Of a DNA stretch of 64,000 nucleotides, positions 1 to 7,309 are shown piece after piece (position 1 is the first letter of the stretch; every line of letters begins with the position of its first letter). Location: assembly GCF_021462265.1 (NCBI RefSeq), contig NZ_JAJONF010000002.1, positions 422,727 through 486,726 of the forward strand. The letters run 5' to 3'. The notes beneath the pieces were generated by a model. That model was not told the origin of the DNA. It made no database searches and worked only from the letters and a program-made list of their open reading frames with translations. Made by a program: the position numbers and the translations under genes. The DNA comes from Streptomyces shenzhenensis (GTDB lineage: Bacteria; Actinomycetota; Actinomycetes; Streptomycetales; Streptomycetaceae).

Positions 1-469
1 GCGTGAAGGAGACCGGCCCGCGGGGCCGCAGCAGCGTCGGCGGATCGGTGCCGCGCGGCGTCGGCAGCGTCAGCAGCGCGCCACCGGCGGCGGCCAGCCG
101 GCCCGCCACCCGCGCCACCTCACCGGCCGGGCACCACCCGGCCAGCGCGGTCACCTCCCCACGCCGTACGGCGCCGTCCGCGCGCTCCTCCAACTGGGCC
201 TCGCCCGCCAGCAGTCCGGCACCGCGCCGCTGTTCGAGAAGGTCGAGGTCGGGCGCGACGGCGGCCAGCACGGCGGTGGTGTCACCCCGCGGCCCGTCCG
301 CCCCGCCCCGCCCGCGCAGCCGTTGCAGGCGCACCGCCGCGGGCCCCGGAGCGGCCTCCTCGGCGCGGTCGAGTTCCACACAGCCCTCCCGGGCGATCCG
401 GACCAGCGCGTCGCGCAGGGCCGCCTGCGGCACGACCAGTGCGACACGGCGCATCCGGACCGGCGTCAT
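1..469 (-). CDS. V/A-type ATPase subunit I, N-terminal part (cut by window edge)
   Basis: This is the third gene of a V/A-type ATPase operon. The reading frame begins at an ATG at 469, five bases after the stop of the subunit C gene, and runs off the left edge. About 156 residues are visible. The start MTPVRMRRVALVVP, then an acidic CVELD stretch and a later LAGWCPAGEV segment, resemble the cytoplasmic N-terminal half of the 116-kDa/subunit I family, which forms the stator and the membrane proton path. The membrane half lies outside the window, so completeness cannot be judged. An alternative in-frame ATG is at 454. Assignment rests on weak family resemblance plus operon position. Confidence 0.7.
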   Translation of the reverse strand, partial: MTPVRMRRVALVVPQAALRDALVRIAREGCVELDRAEEAAPGPAAVRLQRLRGRGGADGPRGDTTAVLAAVAPDLDLLEQRRGAGLLAGEAQLEERADGAVRRGEVTALAGWCPAGEVARVAGRLAAAGGALLTLPTPRGTDPPTLLRPRGPVSFT

Positions 470-473
470 CGCC

Positions 474-1397
474 TCAGGCCAGGGCATCGAACACCTCGCC
501 CGGCCGGCCGCCGCGCGCCGCCGACTCCAGCGCGGCCCGCACCCGCCACGCGTCCACCGACAGCACGGCGACCGCGCCCACGACCACCCGCGGCCCGTAC
601 CGGCCCTCGCGGAGCAGCGCCGTCCCGTCCCGCAGCACGGTCCGCCACCAGCGGGCCTCGGCCCGCCACAGCCCGCCCGGCTCCTCGACACCCGACAGGA
701 CCCAGCGGGCCGCCGCGGGCAGGCGGCCGTGGAACTCCTCGTACGTGGCGGCGGCCGGCGCCCGCGTTCCGAGCAGCCGGGCCGCGTCACGCCGTACCGG
801 ATCCGGCAGCGACCGCCCCTGGACGAACCGCTCACGGGCCGTCAGCAGCGCGGCCCGGCCCTGTGCCCAGCGGCGTGCGGGGGGCACGGTGAGGGCGGTG
901 CGGCGGGCGGCGGCCATGCGCATGCCGGTGACCAGCGCCCACGGTGTGTCGGCACCGGGATCGCCCCAGGGCGAGGCGGCCAGCGCCGCCCGCACCTGTG
1001 CGGGGGTGTCCGCGCGTGCCAGGGTCCGCCACGCGGTCTCCAACGCGCCGAGCCGGTACGGCGCGGGTACGTCCGTGCGGCGGCCGTCGGAGAGGACGTC
1101 GACGACGTTGGCGATCTCGAAGCCCGCCGCGAGCGGGACGAGCAGACGAGCACCGCCCGGCGGCAGCCACCCGGCCAGCACCCGCAGGTGCCAGAGCAGG
1201 GTGGCGGACACCGCCCGCTGGGCCTCCGGCAGGTCGGTCGCGGGCCGCGCGTACCTCGCGTACGGCGTCGTGGCGAGGCGCCGCAGGCCGTCGTCGAGCG
1301 TCGGCTCCGCGGCGATCTCCCGCGCCCCGTCGGCTCCCGGGTGCCGGCCGACCAGGCCCTTGGCCCGCACGGTTCCGGCGACCCAGCCGGCCTTCAT
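474..1397 (-). CDS. V/A-type ATPase subunit C (AC39/V0D-like)
   Basis: This encodes about 307 residues starting MKAGWVAGTVRAKGL. It is predicted to be all-helical and rich in Arg and Ala, with no membrane segment. AC39/subunit C proteins of V/A-type ATPases are soluble and cap the rotor ring, linking it to the central stalk. The ATG at 1395-1397 overlaps the stop of the upstream gene in an ATGA arrangement, so the two are probably translationally coupled. Subunit I follows after five bases. The gene order coiled-coil subunit, C, I matches V/A-ATPase operons. The assignment comes from order and overall character; no short diagnostic motif is available. Confidence 0.68.
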   Translation of the reverse strand: MKAGWVAGTVRAKGLVGRHPGADGAREIAAEPTLDDGLRRLATTPYARYARPATDLPEAQRAVSATLLWHLRVLAGWLPPGGARLLVPLAAGFEIANVVDVLSDGRRTDVPAPYRLGALETAWRTLARADTPAQVRAALAASPWGDPGADTPWALVTGMRMAAARRTALTVPPARRWAQGRAALLTARERFVQGRSLPDPVRRDAARLLGTRAPAAATYEEFHGRLPAAARWVLSGVEEPGGLWRAEARWWRTVLRDGTALLREGRYGPRVVVGAVAVLSVDAWRVRAALESAARGGRPGEVFDALA

Positions 1398-1903
1398 GGC
1401 CCTCCGTCCGGCCCGGCCACGGCCCGCTCCACCGGGCCGGGCGCCCGCGCCCAAGCCTGTTCCCGGACCGCGGGGGCCGTTCCGTCCTCGGCGGCCCGCA
1501 ACGCCTCGGCCACCGCCTGCCGCACCAGGTCGGGCATCCGCACCGCGGCCTGTGCCCGGACCGCGGCGGCCGTACGGTTCCCGGCCGCCCGCAGCGCCTC
1601 CGCCTCCTGCCGGGCCGTCCGCAGCAGCGGCTCCGCGGCCTGTCGGCGTACTTCGGGGGCGCGCTCCCGGGCGGCCGCCACGATCCGGGCCGCCTCCCGG
1701 GCGGCAGCACGCCGGACGGCGTCGGCCCTCTCGGCGGCGGCGGCCCGGATGCTGTCCGCCTCCCGCTGGACATCCGTCAACGACGCGAGGGCGGGCTCCA
1801 GTTCGGCCGCGCGTTCCGCCCTGCGATCGGCGGGCACGCCGACGGCCGACGCACCCGGTGCGGCCACCGGGCGGAATCGCTCCAGGAAGTCCCGCAGACC
1901 CAT
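1394..1903 (-). CDS. V/A-type ATPase coiled-coil stator subunit (E/H-like)
   Basis: This is a 169-residue protein that begins MGLRDFLERFRP and then becomes almost entirely charged Ala/Glu/Arg heptads from residue 30 to 150, a long coiled coil. Subunits E and H (or G) of V/A-type ATPases are coiled coils forming the peripheral stalks. It is the first gene of the leftward operon, and its stop overlaps the start of the subunit C gene by four bases. A candidate regulatory palindrome at 1999-2012 lies about 100 bp upstream. Which stalk subunit this represents cannot be decided from the sequence. Confidence 0.6.
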   Translation of the reverse strand: MGLRDFLERFRPVAAPGASAVGVPADRRAERAAELEPALASLTDVQREADSIRAAAAERADAVRRAAAREAARIVAAARERAPEVRRQAAEPLLRTARQEAEALRAAGNRTAAAVRAQAAVRMPDLVRQAVAEALRAAEDGTAPAVREQAWARAPGPVERAVAGPDGGP

Positions 1904-1998
1904 CGTCCGGCCTCCTGACGGTCGGCTCGGCTGGCTTCTCCAGTCTCACCGTTCCCGGTCCGCCCCGCACCGGGTAGGGCCGTCAAGCCGCCACACCA

Positions 1999-2012
1999 GG
2001 GCCGTTCGGCTC
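1999..2012. promoter_or_regulatory. DosR-like palindrome between the V-ATPase operon and the CBS-BON gene
   Basis: GGGCCGTTCGGCTC matches GGGCCG-NN-CGGCCC at 11 of 12 arm positions. It sits in the 174-bp divergent region, about 96 bp from the leftward V-ATPase start and 66 bp from the rightward CBS-BON start. DosR/DevR-type regulators bind GGGNC...GNCCC-like palindromes. The link to such a regulator is inference. Confidence 0.45.
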
Positions 2013-2077
2013 TTGGCGGGCGCGCGGACAACGGAAGACTGGGACCGTAGGCAACTCGACGGATTCCGGAGGCCATC

Positions 2078-2923
2078 GTGAACACGCACGAGAACTTCTC
2101 CGCGGAGAGCGACGCCCGGCGGTCCGTGCCCCCCCGTCCGTGGAGCCCCGGTGAGCAGATGCGGCAGGACACGCTCGTCCGCTACCTGGGCGCCGTCGCC
2201 ACGGCCGCGGCCAGACAGACCGGTACCGAGACCCCGGCTTCCGCCGCCGAGGCACGCCCGACGGCGTCCGCCACTCCCGGGGCCGCGCTGCCCCTGGTGC
2301 GGGACGTGATGGACGTGCCCGCCGTGTCCGTCCACGACGACCTGCCGTACCGCGACATCGCCCGGCTCCTCGTCCGCGAGGGGACCAGCGCGGTCCCGGT
2401 CGTGGACGCGGAGGACCATGTGGTCGGCGTCGTCTCGGAATCCGATCTGCTGGCGAAGGTCGCCTTCGACGCGTCCGGGCACCGGCCCGGACCGGTCGGC
2501 AGGCTGCGCGAGCGGCGGATGCACGGCAAGGCGCACGGCGAGACGGCCGCCGCTCTGATGACGAGCCCCGCGATCACCGTGCTGCCGGGTGCGACGGTCG
2601 CCGAGGCCGCCTGGCTCGCCGCCCTGTCCCGTCTGAAGCGGATACCGGTCACCGACCGCGACGGACGCCTGGTCGGCGTCGTCCGCCGGGACGCCTTGCT
2701 GCAGGCGCTGATCAGGGACGACGCGGGCATCCGGGCGGAGGTCGAGGGGCGGATCGCCTCCTTGTGCCCGCCCGCCGACCGGCAGGCCGTGACGGTGACC
2801 GTGCACGACGGCAGCGTGGAGCTGACGGGACGGGTGCCGGCGGCGACGGCGGACCGGCTGGTGGCCGAGATCGAGGCGATCACGGACGTCGTCGAGGTGA
2901 AGAACCTCCTCACCGCCGACTGA
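2078..2923 (+). CDS. CBS-pair and BON domain protein
   Basis: This is a 281-residue soluble protein. After a disordered N-terminus (1-75), two CBS motifs follow: one around 78-140 with VRDVMDVPAVSVHDD and GVVSESDLL, and one around 155-215 with LMTSPAITVLPGATV and GVVRRDALL. A BON domain occupies about 225-281 (VTVHDGSVELTGRVP). CBS pairs usually sense adenine nucleotides; BON domains bind phospholipid or other surfaces. The GTG at 2078 is chosen because GGAGG lies just upstream. Proteins of this kind are common in actinobacterial hypoxia/stress islands, in keeping with the neighbouring two-GAF kinase. A palindrome at 1999-2012 may control it. Confidence 0.88.
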   Translation: MNTHENFSAESDARRSVPPRPWSPGEQMRQDTLVRYLGAVATAAARQTGTETPASAAEARPTASATPGAALPLVRDVMDVPAVSVHDDLPYRDIARLLVREGTSAVPVVDAEDHVVGVVSESDLLAKVAFDASGHRPGPVGRLRERRMHGKAHGETAAALMTSPAITVLPGATVAEAAWLAALSRLKRIPVTDRDGRLVGVVRRDALLQALIRDDAGIRAEVEGRIASLCPPADRQAVTVTVHDGSVELTGRVPAATADRLVAEIEAITDVVEVKNLLTAD

Positions 2924-3092
2924 TCCGGGGCCCCAGGCCACCGGCGAGGCACGTGCCACCGCGCTCCGGCCCGGGCGCCCCCCCCGCGTGGGTCCGCGGC
3001 CGGAGTGACCGTCCCGCGCCGCGGGTCTACGGTGGATGCGTAGTGATTCGACGTCTCCTCGCCGGTGCACCGACGGGTCCAGGAGGAGCGTG

Positions 3093-4823
3093 GTGACCAG
3101 TCCGGAGAGTTCCCGTGTCCGACTGCCGCAGCTACGGCTCGACGAACTGCTGGACGAGCTGCGGGCGCGGGTCGACGCGGCCCGCCACACCCGTGACCGG
3201 GTGCACGGTCTGCTGGAAGCGGTGCTCGCCGTCGGCGGCGAGCTGGATCTGGAACACGTGCTGCACACCGTCGTGGACGCGGCCGCCGCACTCGTGGACG
3301 CCGAATACGCCGCCCTCGGCGTCATCGGACCCGACGGCAGGACCCTCTCGGCGTTCCACACCGCCGGTCTGACCGAGACGCAGATCGCCGCGATCGGCCC
3401 CTACCCGCAGGGGCACGGCATTCCCGGCGAGGCCCGTGATCCGCGGCCGCTGCTGCTGACGAGACTCGGCGGCCATCAGGCCGCGTACGGCTTCCCGCCC
3501 CACCACCCGCCGGTGAACGGCTTCCTCGGCGTCCCGATCCGCGTCCGCGACCAGGTCTTCGGCAACCTCTACCTCACCGAGAAGCGCGGCGGAGCCGGGT
3601 TCGGCGAGGAGGACGAGGCGATCGTGTCCGCCCTGGCCGTGGCCGCCGGCATGGCCATCGACCACGCCCGGCTGTACGCGGACTCGCGGCTGCGGGAACG
3701 CTGGCTGCGGGCGAACGCCGACATCACCCACAGCCTGATGTCCGGCAGCCCGCGCGCCGAGACGCTCGGCCTGATCGCCGAACGGGGCCGGGAGATCACC
3801 GGCTCCGCACTGGCCGCGCTCGCCGTCCCGATGGCGGAGACCAAGGCTCTCACCGTGGAGATCGCCGTCGGACTCGACGCGGAGAACCACCGGGGGCTCG
3901 TGCTGCCCCTGCACGAGAGTCTGATGGGGCTGGCGTACACCGCCGCCGCCCCGGTCGCCAGCGACGACATCGCCCACGACCCGCGTATCTCCCCGGAGCC
4001 CCCGCGCTTCAAGGGGCTCGGCCCCGCGGTCGCCGTCCCTGTCGGTACGCCCGAGGGCGGCACCCGGGGCGTGGTCCTGCTGGCCCGCGAGGCCGGCCGG
4101 GCGGTGTTCACGCGGAAGGAGACCGAGTTGCTGCAGGCGTTCTCCGCGCAGGCGTCCCTCGCGCTGGAACTGGCCGAGCACCGGCAGGACGCCGAGCGGG
4201 TCGCCCTGCTGCGGGACCACGAGCGGATCGCCCGTGACCTGCACGACCTGGCCATCCAGCGCCTGTTCGCCACCGGGATGACACTGCAGAGCACGGGACG
4301 CCTCATCGCGCATCCGGAGGCCACCGACCGGGTCCAGCGGGCCGTGGACGACCTCGACGAGACCATCAAGATCATCCGGTCGGCCATCTTCGGGCTGCGC
4401 CGGCACGAGGGCGCCACCGCCGACGGGCTGCGGGCCCGGGTGGTGGACGCGGTGGGCGAGGCCGTTCCCGAGCTGGGCTTCACCCCGGTCCTGCGGATCG
4501 AGGGCCTGCTGGATACCCAGGTGCCGCGAGAGGTCGCCGACGACATTCTGGCCGTGCTCGCCGAGTCCCTCACCGGCATCGCCCGGCACGCCCGCGCGAG
4601 CCGCGCGCAGGTGGTGCTCACGACAGACGGCCGCGAAGTGGTGCTGACGGTCTCGGACAACGGCGCGGGCGCCCTGGACGCAGCCGGCGCGGGCGGTCTG
4701 CGCGCCATGGCCGAGCTGGCGGAACGGCGGGGCGGCCACCTGAGTGCGTCCCGTCGCGACGACGGCGGCACGGAACTGACGTGGCGGGTCCCGCTGCCTG
4801 CGGAGCAGGGGCCCGGAGACTGA
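3093..4823 (+). CDS. Two-GAF sensor histidine kinase, DevS/DosS type
   Basis: About 576 residues with tandem GAF domains (roughly 30-190 and 205-350), a HisKA_3 dimerisation segment with ERIARDLHDLAIQR (His near residue 384) and an HATPase domain ending near 570. There are no membrane segments, so it is cytosolic. DevS/DosS kinases sense oxygen, NO or redox state through heme in the first GAF and phosphorylate a NarL-type regulator; no partner gene is adjacent here. GTG at 3093 (or 3090) follows AGGAGGAG at 3081-3088 and is preferred over the ATG at 3036. One oddity: the expected N-box Asn is replaced by Gly (SLTGIARHA, residue about 495), which may impair Mg-ATP binding. Confidence 0.87.
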   Translation: MTSPESSRVRLPQLRLDELLDELRARVDAARHTRDRVHGLLEAVLAVGGELDLEHVLHTVVDAAAALVDAEYAALGVIGPDGRTLSAFHTAGLTETQIAAIGPYPQGHGIPGEARDPRPLLLTRLGGHQAAYGFPPHHPPVNGFLGVPIRVRDQVFGNLYLTEKRGGAGFGEEDEAIVSALAVAAGMAIDHARLYADSRLRERWLRANADITHSLMSGSPRAETLGLIAERGREITGSALAALAVPMAETKALTVEIAVGLDAENHRGLVLPLHESLMGLAYTAAAPVASDDIAHDPRISPEPPRFKGLGPAVAVPVGTPEGGTRGVVLLAREAGRAVFTRKETELLQAFSAQASLALELAEHRQDAERVALLRDHERIARDLHDLAIQRLFATGMTLQSTGRLIAHPEATDRVQRAVDDLDETIKIIRSAIFGLRRHEGATADGLRARVVDAVGEAVPELGFTPVLRIEGLLDTQVPREVADDILAVLAESLTGIARHARASRAQVVLTTDGREVVLTVSDNGAGALDAAGAGGLRAMAELAERRGGHLSASRRDDGGTELTWRVPLPAEQGPGD

Positions 4824-4856
4824 GCCGGAGGCCTCGGCCGGTTCCCTCTCTGCGAA

Positions 4857-4870
4857 GGGCCGCTCGGCAG
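4857..4870. promoter_or_regulatory. Weak DosR-like palindrome after the kinase gene
   Basis: GGGCCGCTCGGCAG matches 10 of 12 arm positions of GGGCCG-NN-CGGCCC. It lies downstream of the kinase stop and is not close to any start codon, so it may be chance in GC-rich DNA. Confidence 0.2.
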
Positions 4871-4930
4871 CCCGCGAACGGCTTCGGCGGCGCAAGGGGG
4901 GTCACGGCCCCACTGCGACCCGTGCCCGGC

Positions 4931-5130
4931 TGACGCATGCCCCGGTTCGGCAGGTACGGGGACTCGGCTGTCGGCCAGGGCGTGCCGACGGGCCTGCTGT
5001 GACGCGTGCCCCGGTTCGACCGGCGCGGGGGACCGGTTGCCGGCCACGGCGCGCCATGGGCCTCGCTGTGACCTGTGCCCCGGTTCGGCGGGCGTGGGGA
5101 ACCGGACGTCGGCCACGGCGCGCCTGGCAC
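4931..5130. repeat. Three imperfect tandem repeats, 69-bp period
   Basis: Units begin at 4931, 5000 and 5069, each with TGACNNNTGCCCCGGTTCG followed by a similar GC-rich tail ending near CGGCCANGGCG. The third unit is incomplete. The array lies between the kinase gene and the terminator of the DUF1876 gene. The 69-bp period equals 23 codons and two overlapping frames stay open, but no start, ribosome site or recognisable domain supports translation. Confidence 0.8.
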
Positions 5131-5153
5131 CCGGCGTGGCGCCGGGTGCCAGG
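5123..5153. terminator. Hairpin terminator after the DUF1876 gene
   Basis: A perfect 14-bp stem, CCTGGCACCCGGCG against CGCCGGGTGCCAGG, with a 3-base loop. It lies 22 bases beyond the leftward stop at 5176. There is no U-tract, as is usual in Streptomyces. Part of the sequence (GCCGGGTGCCAGGCC) recurs at about 5552. Confidence 0.75.
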
Positions 5154-5175
5154 CCGGTCCGCGGACCCGTGCGGA

Positions 5176-5463
5176 CTACATGGGCCAGCCGGCGCTCTGC
5201 GCGGTGGTCGTCCGGGGGCCGGCCACGCCCTGGACATCGTTCTCGGCGATGTGCAGCAACTGGTGGCCGAGATCCTCCATGGCCCGGCCCGCGGCCAGTT
5301 CGTCGCCGATCTCCGGCACATTCGTGTCCGCGGGGTTGCAGTGCGCGGTCCCGCGGCCGATGAGCTCGGTGGTACCGGTGTCCAGCACCACCTGCGCCTT
5401 CGTCGTCCCGTCCTCGTCCTCGAAGAGGTGGAGACGGACCTTCCACTGCTCTGTGTGCGACAT
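5176..5463 (-). CDS. DUF1876 domain protein
   Basis: A 95-residue acidic protein, MSHTEQWKVRLHLFEDEDG, with a conserved middle (VVLDTGTTELIGRGTA) and a C-terminal helix (EIGDELAAGRAMEDLGHQLL). This matches the DUF1876 family of small actinobacterial proteins with a dsRBD-like fold, often found in stress or dormancy gene clusters; the function is unknown. A short ribosome site precedes the ATG. It is transcribed away from the GAF regulator, with 473 bp between them that hold three candidate palindromic operators. A strong hairpin ends the transcript. Confidence 0.85.
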   Translation of the reverse strand: MSHTEQWKVRLHLFEDEDGTTKAQVVLDTGTTELIGRGTAHCNPADTNVPEIGDELAAGRAMEDLGHQLLHIAENDVQGVAGPRTTTAQSAGWPM

Positions 5464-5643
5464 CGCTCTCTCCTTGCCTCCACGCGCCTGTGGGATGCCG
5501 GCCGCAGCTTCGTCCGCCTGGCTGCCACGTCACGCGGCCCGGGCCGACGAAGCCGGGTGCCAGGCCTCCGGCAGGCCGCACCTCGGTCCCCCTCCTCTCA
5601 CTTCTCTCACTTCTCCACTCTCGGACAGGGCGGCCCTCGGTCA

Positions 5644-5661
5644 CAGGGCCGAACGGCCCTG
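5644..5661. promoter_or_regulatory. Perfect DosR-like palindrome
   Basis: CAGGGCCGAACGGCCCTG is an 18-bp sequence with perfect 8-bp arms around AA. It is the best example in this window of the GGGCCG-NN-CGGCCC motif. It lies about 180 bp upstream of the DUF1876 start and 276 bp upstream of the GAF regulator. Confidence 0.55.
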
Positions 5662-5831
5662 CGGGACCGGCGTCCGGTCCGGGCGGCACCTGCCCGCCGC
5701 ACCGGCCGCCGCGACCGCAGCCGGAGCGGCACCCCTGTGCCCGGCTCTCTGACGGGACCCGGGCCGAGTCAGTGCGGGTGCCCAGCGCAGACCACTCCGA
5801 GCGGAGCCACAGGGCGCGGGACCGTGCCCAG

Positions 5832-5866
5832 GGGCCGATCGCCCTCGTACAGGTGCCGTTCGGCCT
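5832..5866. promoter_or_regulatory. Two weaker DosR-like half-conserved sites
   Basis: GGGCCGATCGCCCT (5832-5845) and GTGCCGTTCGGCCT (5853-5866) resemble the perfect palindrome at 5644. Their centres are 21 bp apart, two helical turns, as expected for paired regulator dimers. They lie 71-105 bp before the GAF regulator start. Confidence 0.4.
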
Positions 5867-5936
5867 CTGTGGCCGGCTCCCGGCAAGGAGCAGCCTTGAC
5901 ACGAGCCGTCGAGCAGGACGTGCAGAGGGTGGAGCC

Positions 5937-7241
5937 ATGGACGCTTCCGGTGCCGGCGCGGTCGCTTTGCTGCGTGCCGCTCACGAACGGTTCGTGACCT
6001 CGGCCGGCCGGGGGCCGGAGGTACGAGGCCTCGTGGCCGACTCCTGGCGGCGCTGTGCGGCCGGCGGGATGCGACCCGACGGCGGCGACCCGCCCCCGCT
6101 GCTCCGGCCCCCCGCCGAGCTGGACGCCTGCCGCCTGACGCATCCGCTCGCCGCCGTACTGCCCCTCTTCCGTGACCTCCTGGGTCCCGGCGCCGCCGAC
6201 GACGGGCACGTGTTCGCGGTCGGCGACGCGGACGGCACCCTGCTCTGGGTCGAGGGGGACGCGCAGGCCATCAGGCGGGCCGAGCGGATGCGGTTCGTCG
6301 CGGGAGCCGGCTGGGCGGAACGCACCGCAGGCACCAACGCCCCCGGAACCGCCCTGCGGCTGGGGCGCCCCGTGCAGATCGTCACCGGCGAGCACTACAG
6401 CGCCGCCGTGCACGACTGGTCCTGCGCCGCCGCCCCGGTGCGCGATCCCGTCACCGGACGGGTGGTCGGCGTGGTCGACCTGTCTGGCGGCGCCACCATC
6501 GCCACACCCCCGGCCCTGGCCGCCGTACGCGGCGCCGCGCTGGCGGCCGAGGCGCAACTCGCCCGCTCACCCGCCTCCGTACCCTTCCCGGGGCCTGACG
6601 CGGCTCCGGGTGAGATGCGGCTCTCGGCGCTGGGCCGGGACCACGCCGTGCTGGAGTACGGGGACCATGTGGTCCGACTCAGCCCGCGGCACAGCGAGAT
6701 CGTGCTGGCCCTCGCGCTCGTCGGCCGCGGCATGACCGGGGAGCAGCTCGCCGTGGACCTCTCGGAGCGCGAGATCCCGGCCTCCACACTGCGCGCCGAG
6801 ATGACCCGGCTGCGTGCCGTGCTGGGTGCGGATCTGCTCGGGTCCCGCCCGTACACCCTGCTCCGCCCCGCACGCACCGACGCCGACGACGTGTCCCGGC
6901 TGCTGGCCGCGGGCCGCGTCCACGAGGCGCTCGACCGCTATCGCGGCCCGCTGCTGCCGTGCTCCGAGGCACCCGTCGTCGTAGAGCAACGCAGGTGCCT
7001 GGAGCAGCAGTTGCGCGCAGCCGTACTCGCCGCCGGGGACGCCGGCCTGCTGCGCCGCTGGGTCGGCGCGACCTGGGGCGCCGAGGACACGGGCGCCTGG
7101 GCGGCGCTCGCCCACACCCTTCCCGGCGGCTCCCCGCAGCGCGCCGCCGCGGCCGCCCGCGCTCGCGCACTGGCCCCCGCGACGCCCGCGTTCCCCCAGC
7201 TCCGCACGGATGCAGCGGTGTTGCAGCGTTTCCGCTCCTAG
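5937..7241 (+). CDS. GAF-domain transcriptional regulator (AcoR-like N-terminus)
   Basis: About 434 residues starting at the ATG at 5937, behind a GAGGGTGGAG ribosome site. The N-terminal part (HERFVTSA, VADSWRRC, and GTNAPGTAL with VVGVVDLSGG at about 120-190) is the GAF sensory module seen in AcoR-type activators of acetoin and alcohol metabolism. The sigma-54 AAA domain is absent. The C-terminus (about 220-300) instead looks like a helix-turn-helix segment (SPRHSEIVLALAL, GEQLAVDLSE), a form found in actinomycetes, which lack sigma-54. It lies directly upstream of the aldehyde and alcohol dehydrogenase genes on the same strand, so it probably regulates them. Confidence 0.82.
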   Translation: MDASGAGAVALLRAAHERFVTSAGRGPEVRGLVADSWRRCAAGGMRPDGGDPPPLLRPPAELDACRLTHPLAAVLPLFRDLLGPGAADDGHVFAVGDADGTLLWVEGDAQAIRRAERMRFVAGAGWAERTAGTNAPGTALRLGRPVQIVTGEHYSAAVHDWSCAAAPVRDPVTGRVVGVVDLSGGATIATPPALAAVRGAALAAEAQLARSPASVPFPGPDAAPGEMRLSALGRDHAVLEYGDHVVRLSPRHSEIVLALALVGRGMTGEQLAVDLSEREIPASTLRAEMTRLRAVLGADLLGSRPYTLLRPARTDADDVSRLLAAGRVHEALDRYRGPLLPCSEAPVVVEQRRCLEQQLRAAVLAAGDAGLLRRWVGATWGAEDTGAWAALAHTLPGGSPQRAAAAARARALAPATPAFPQLRTDAAVLQRFRS

Positions 7242-7309
7242 CGTCCTGAGAGCACCACCACTCGTCGTGCTCGAAACGGGACGAGACAGGGAGAGAGAAG
7301 GGGACGGTC

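Larger units (their letters stand above)
5464..5936. other. Intergenic region with operator candidates
   Basis: This 473-bp divergent region has no convincing gene. It contains a pyrimidine-rich stretch near 5594-5622 with CTTCTCTCACTTCTC-type direct repeats, and the palindromes listed separately at 5644-5661 and 5832-5866. Confidence 0.7.

Noticed and set aside
4618..5130. A 23-residue repeat protein on the minus strand (GAPWPTSGSPRPPNRG-type units)
   Set aside because: The frame is open only because the DNA repeat is 69 bp; no ribosome site, no signal peptide, and it continues antisense into the kinase gene.
4931..5130. CRISPR array
   Set aside because: Only three units, no repeat-spacer pattern, no cas genes anywhere in the window.
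3569..5938. 789-codon open frame on the minus strand opposite the two-GAF kinase gene and beyond
   Set aside because: It is a shadow in GC-rich DNA: composition is Ser/Arg/Pro-rich without domains, and the opposite strand holds a clear kinase.
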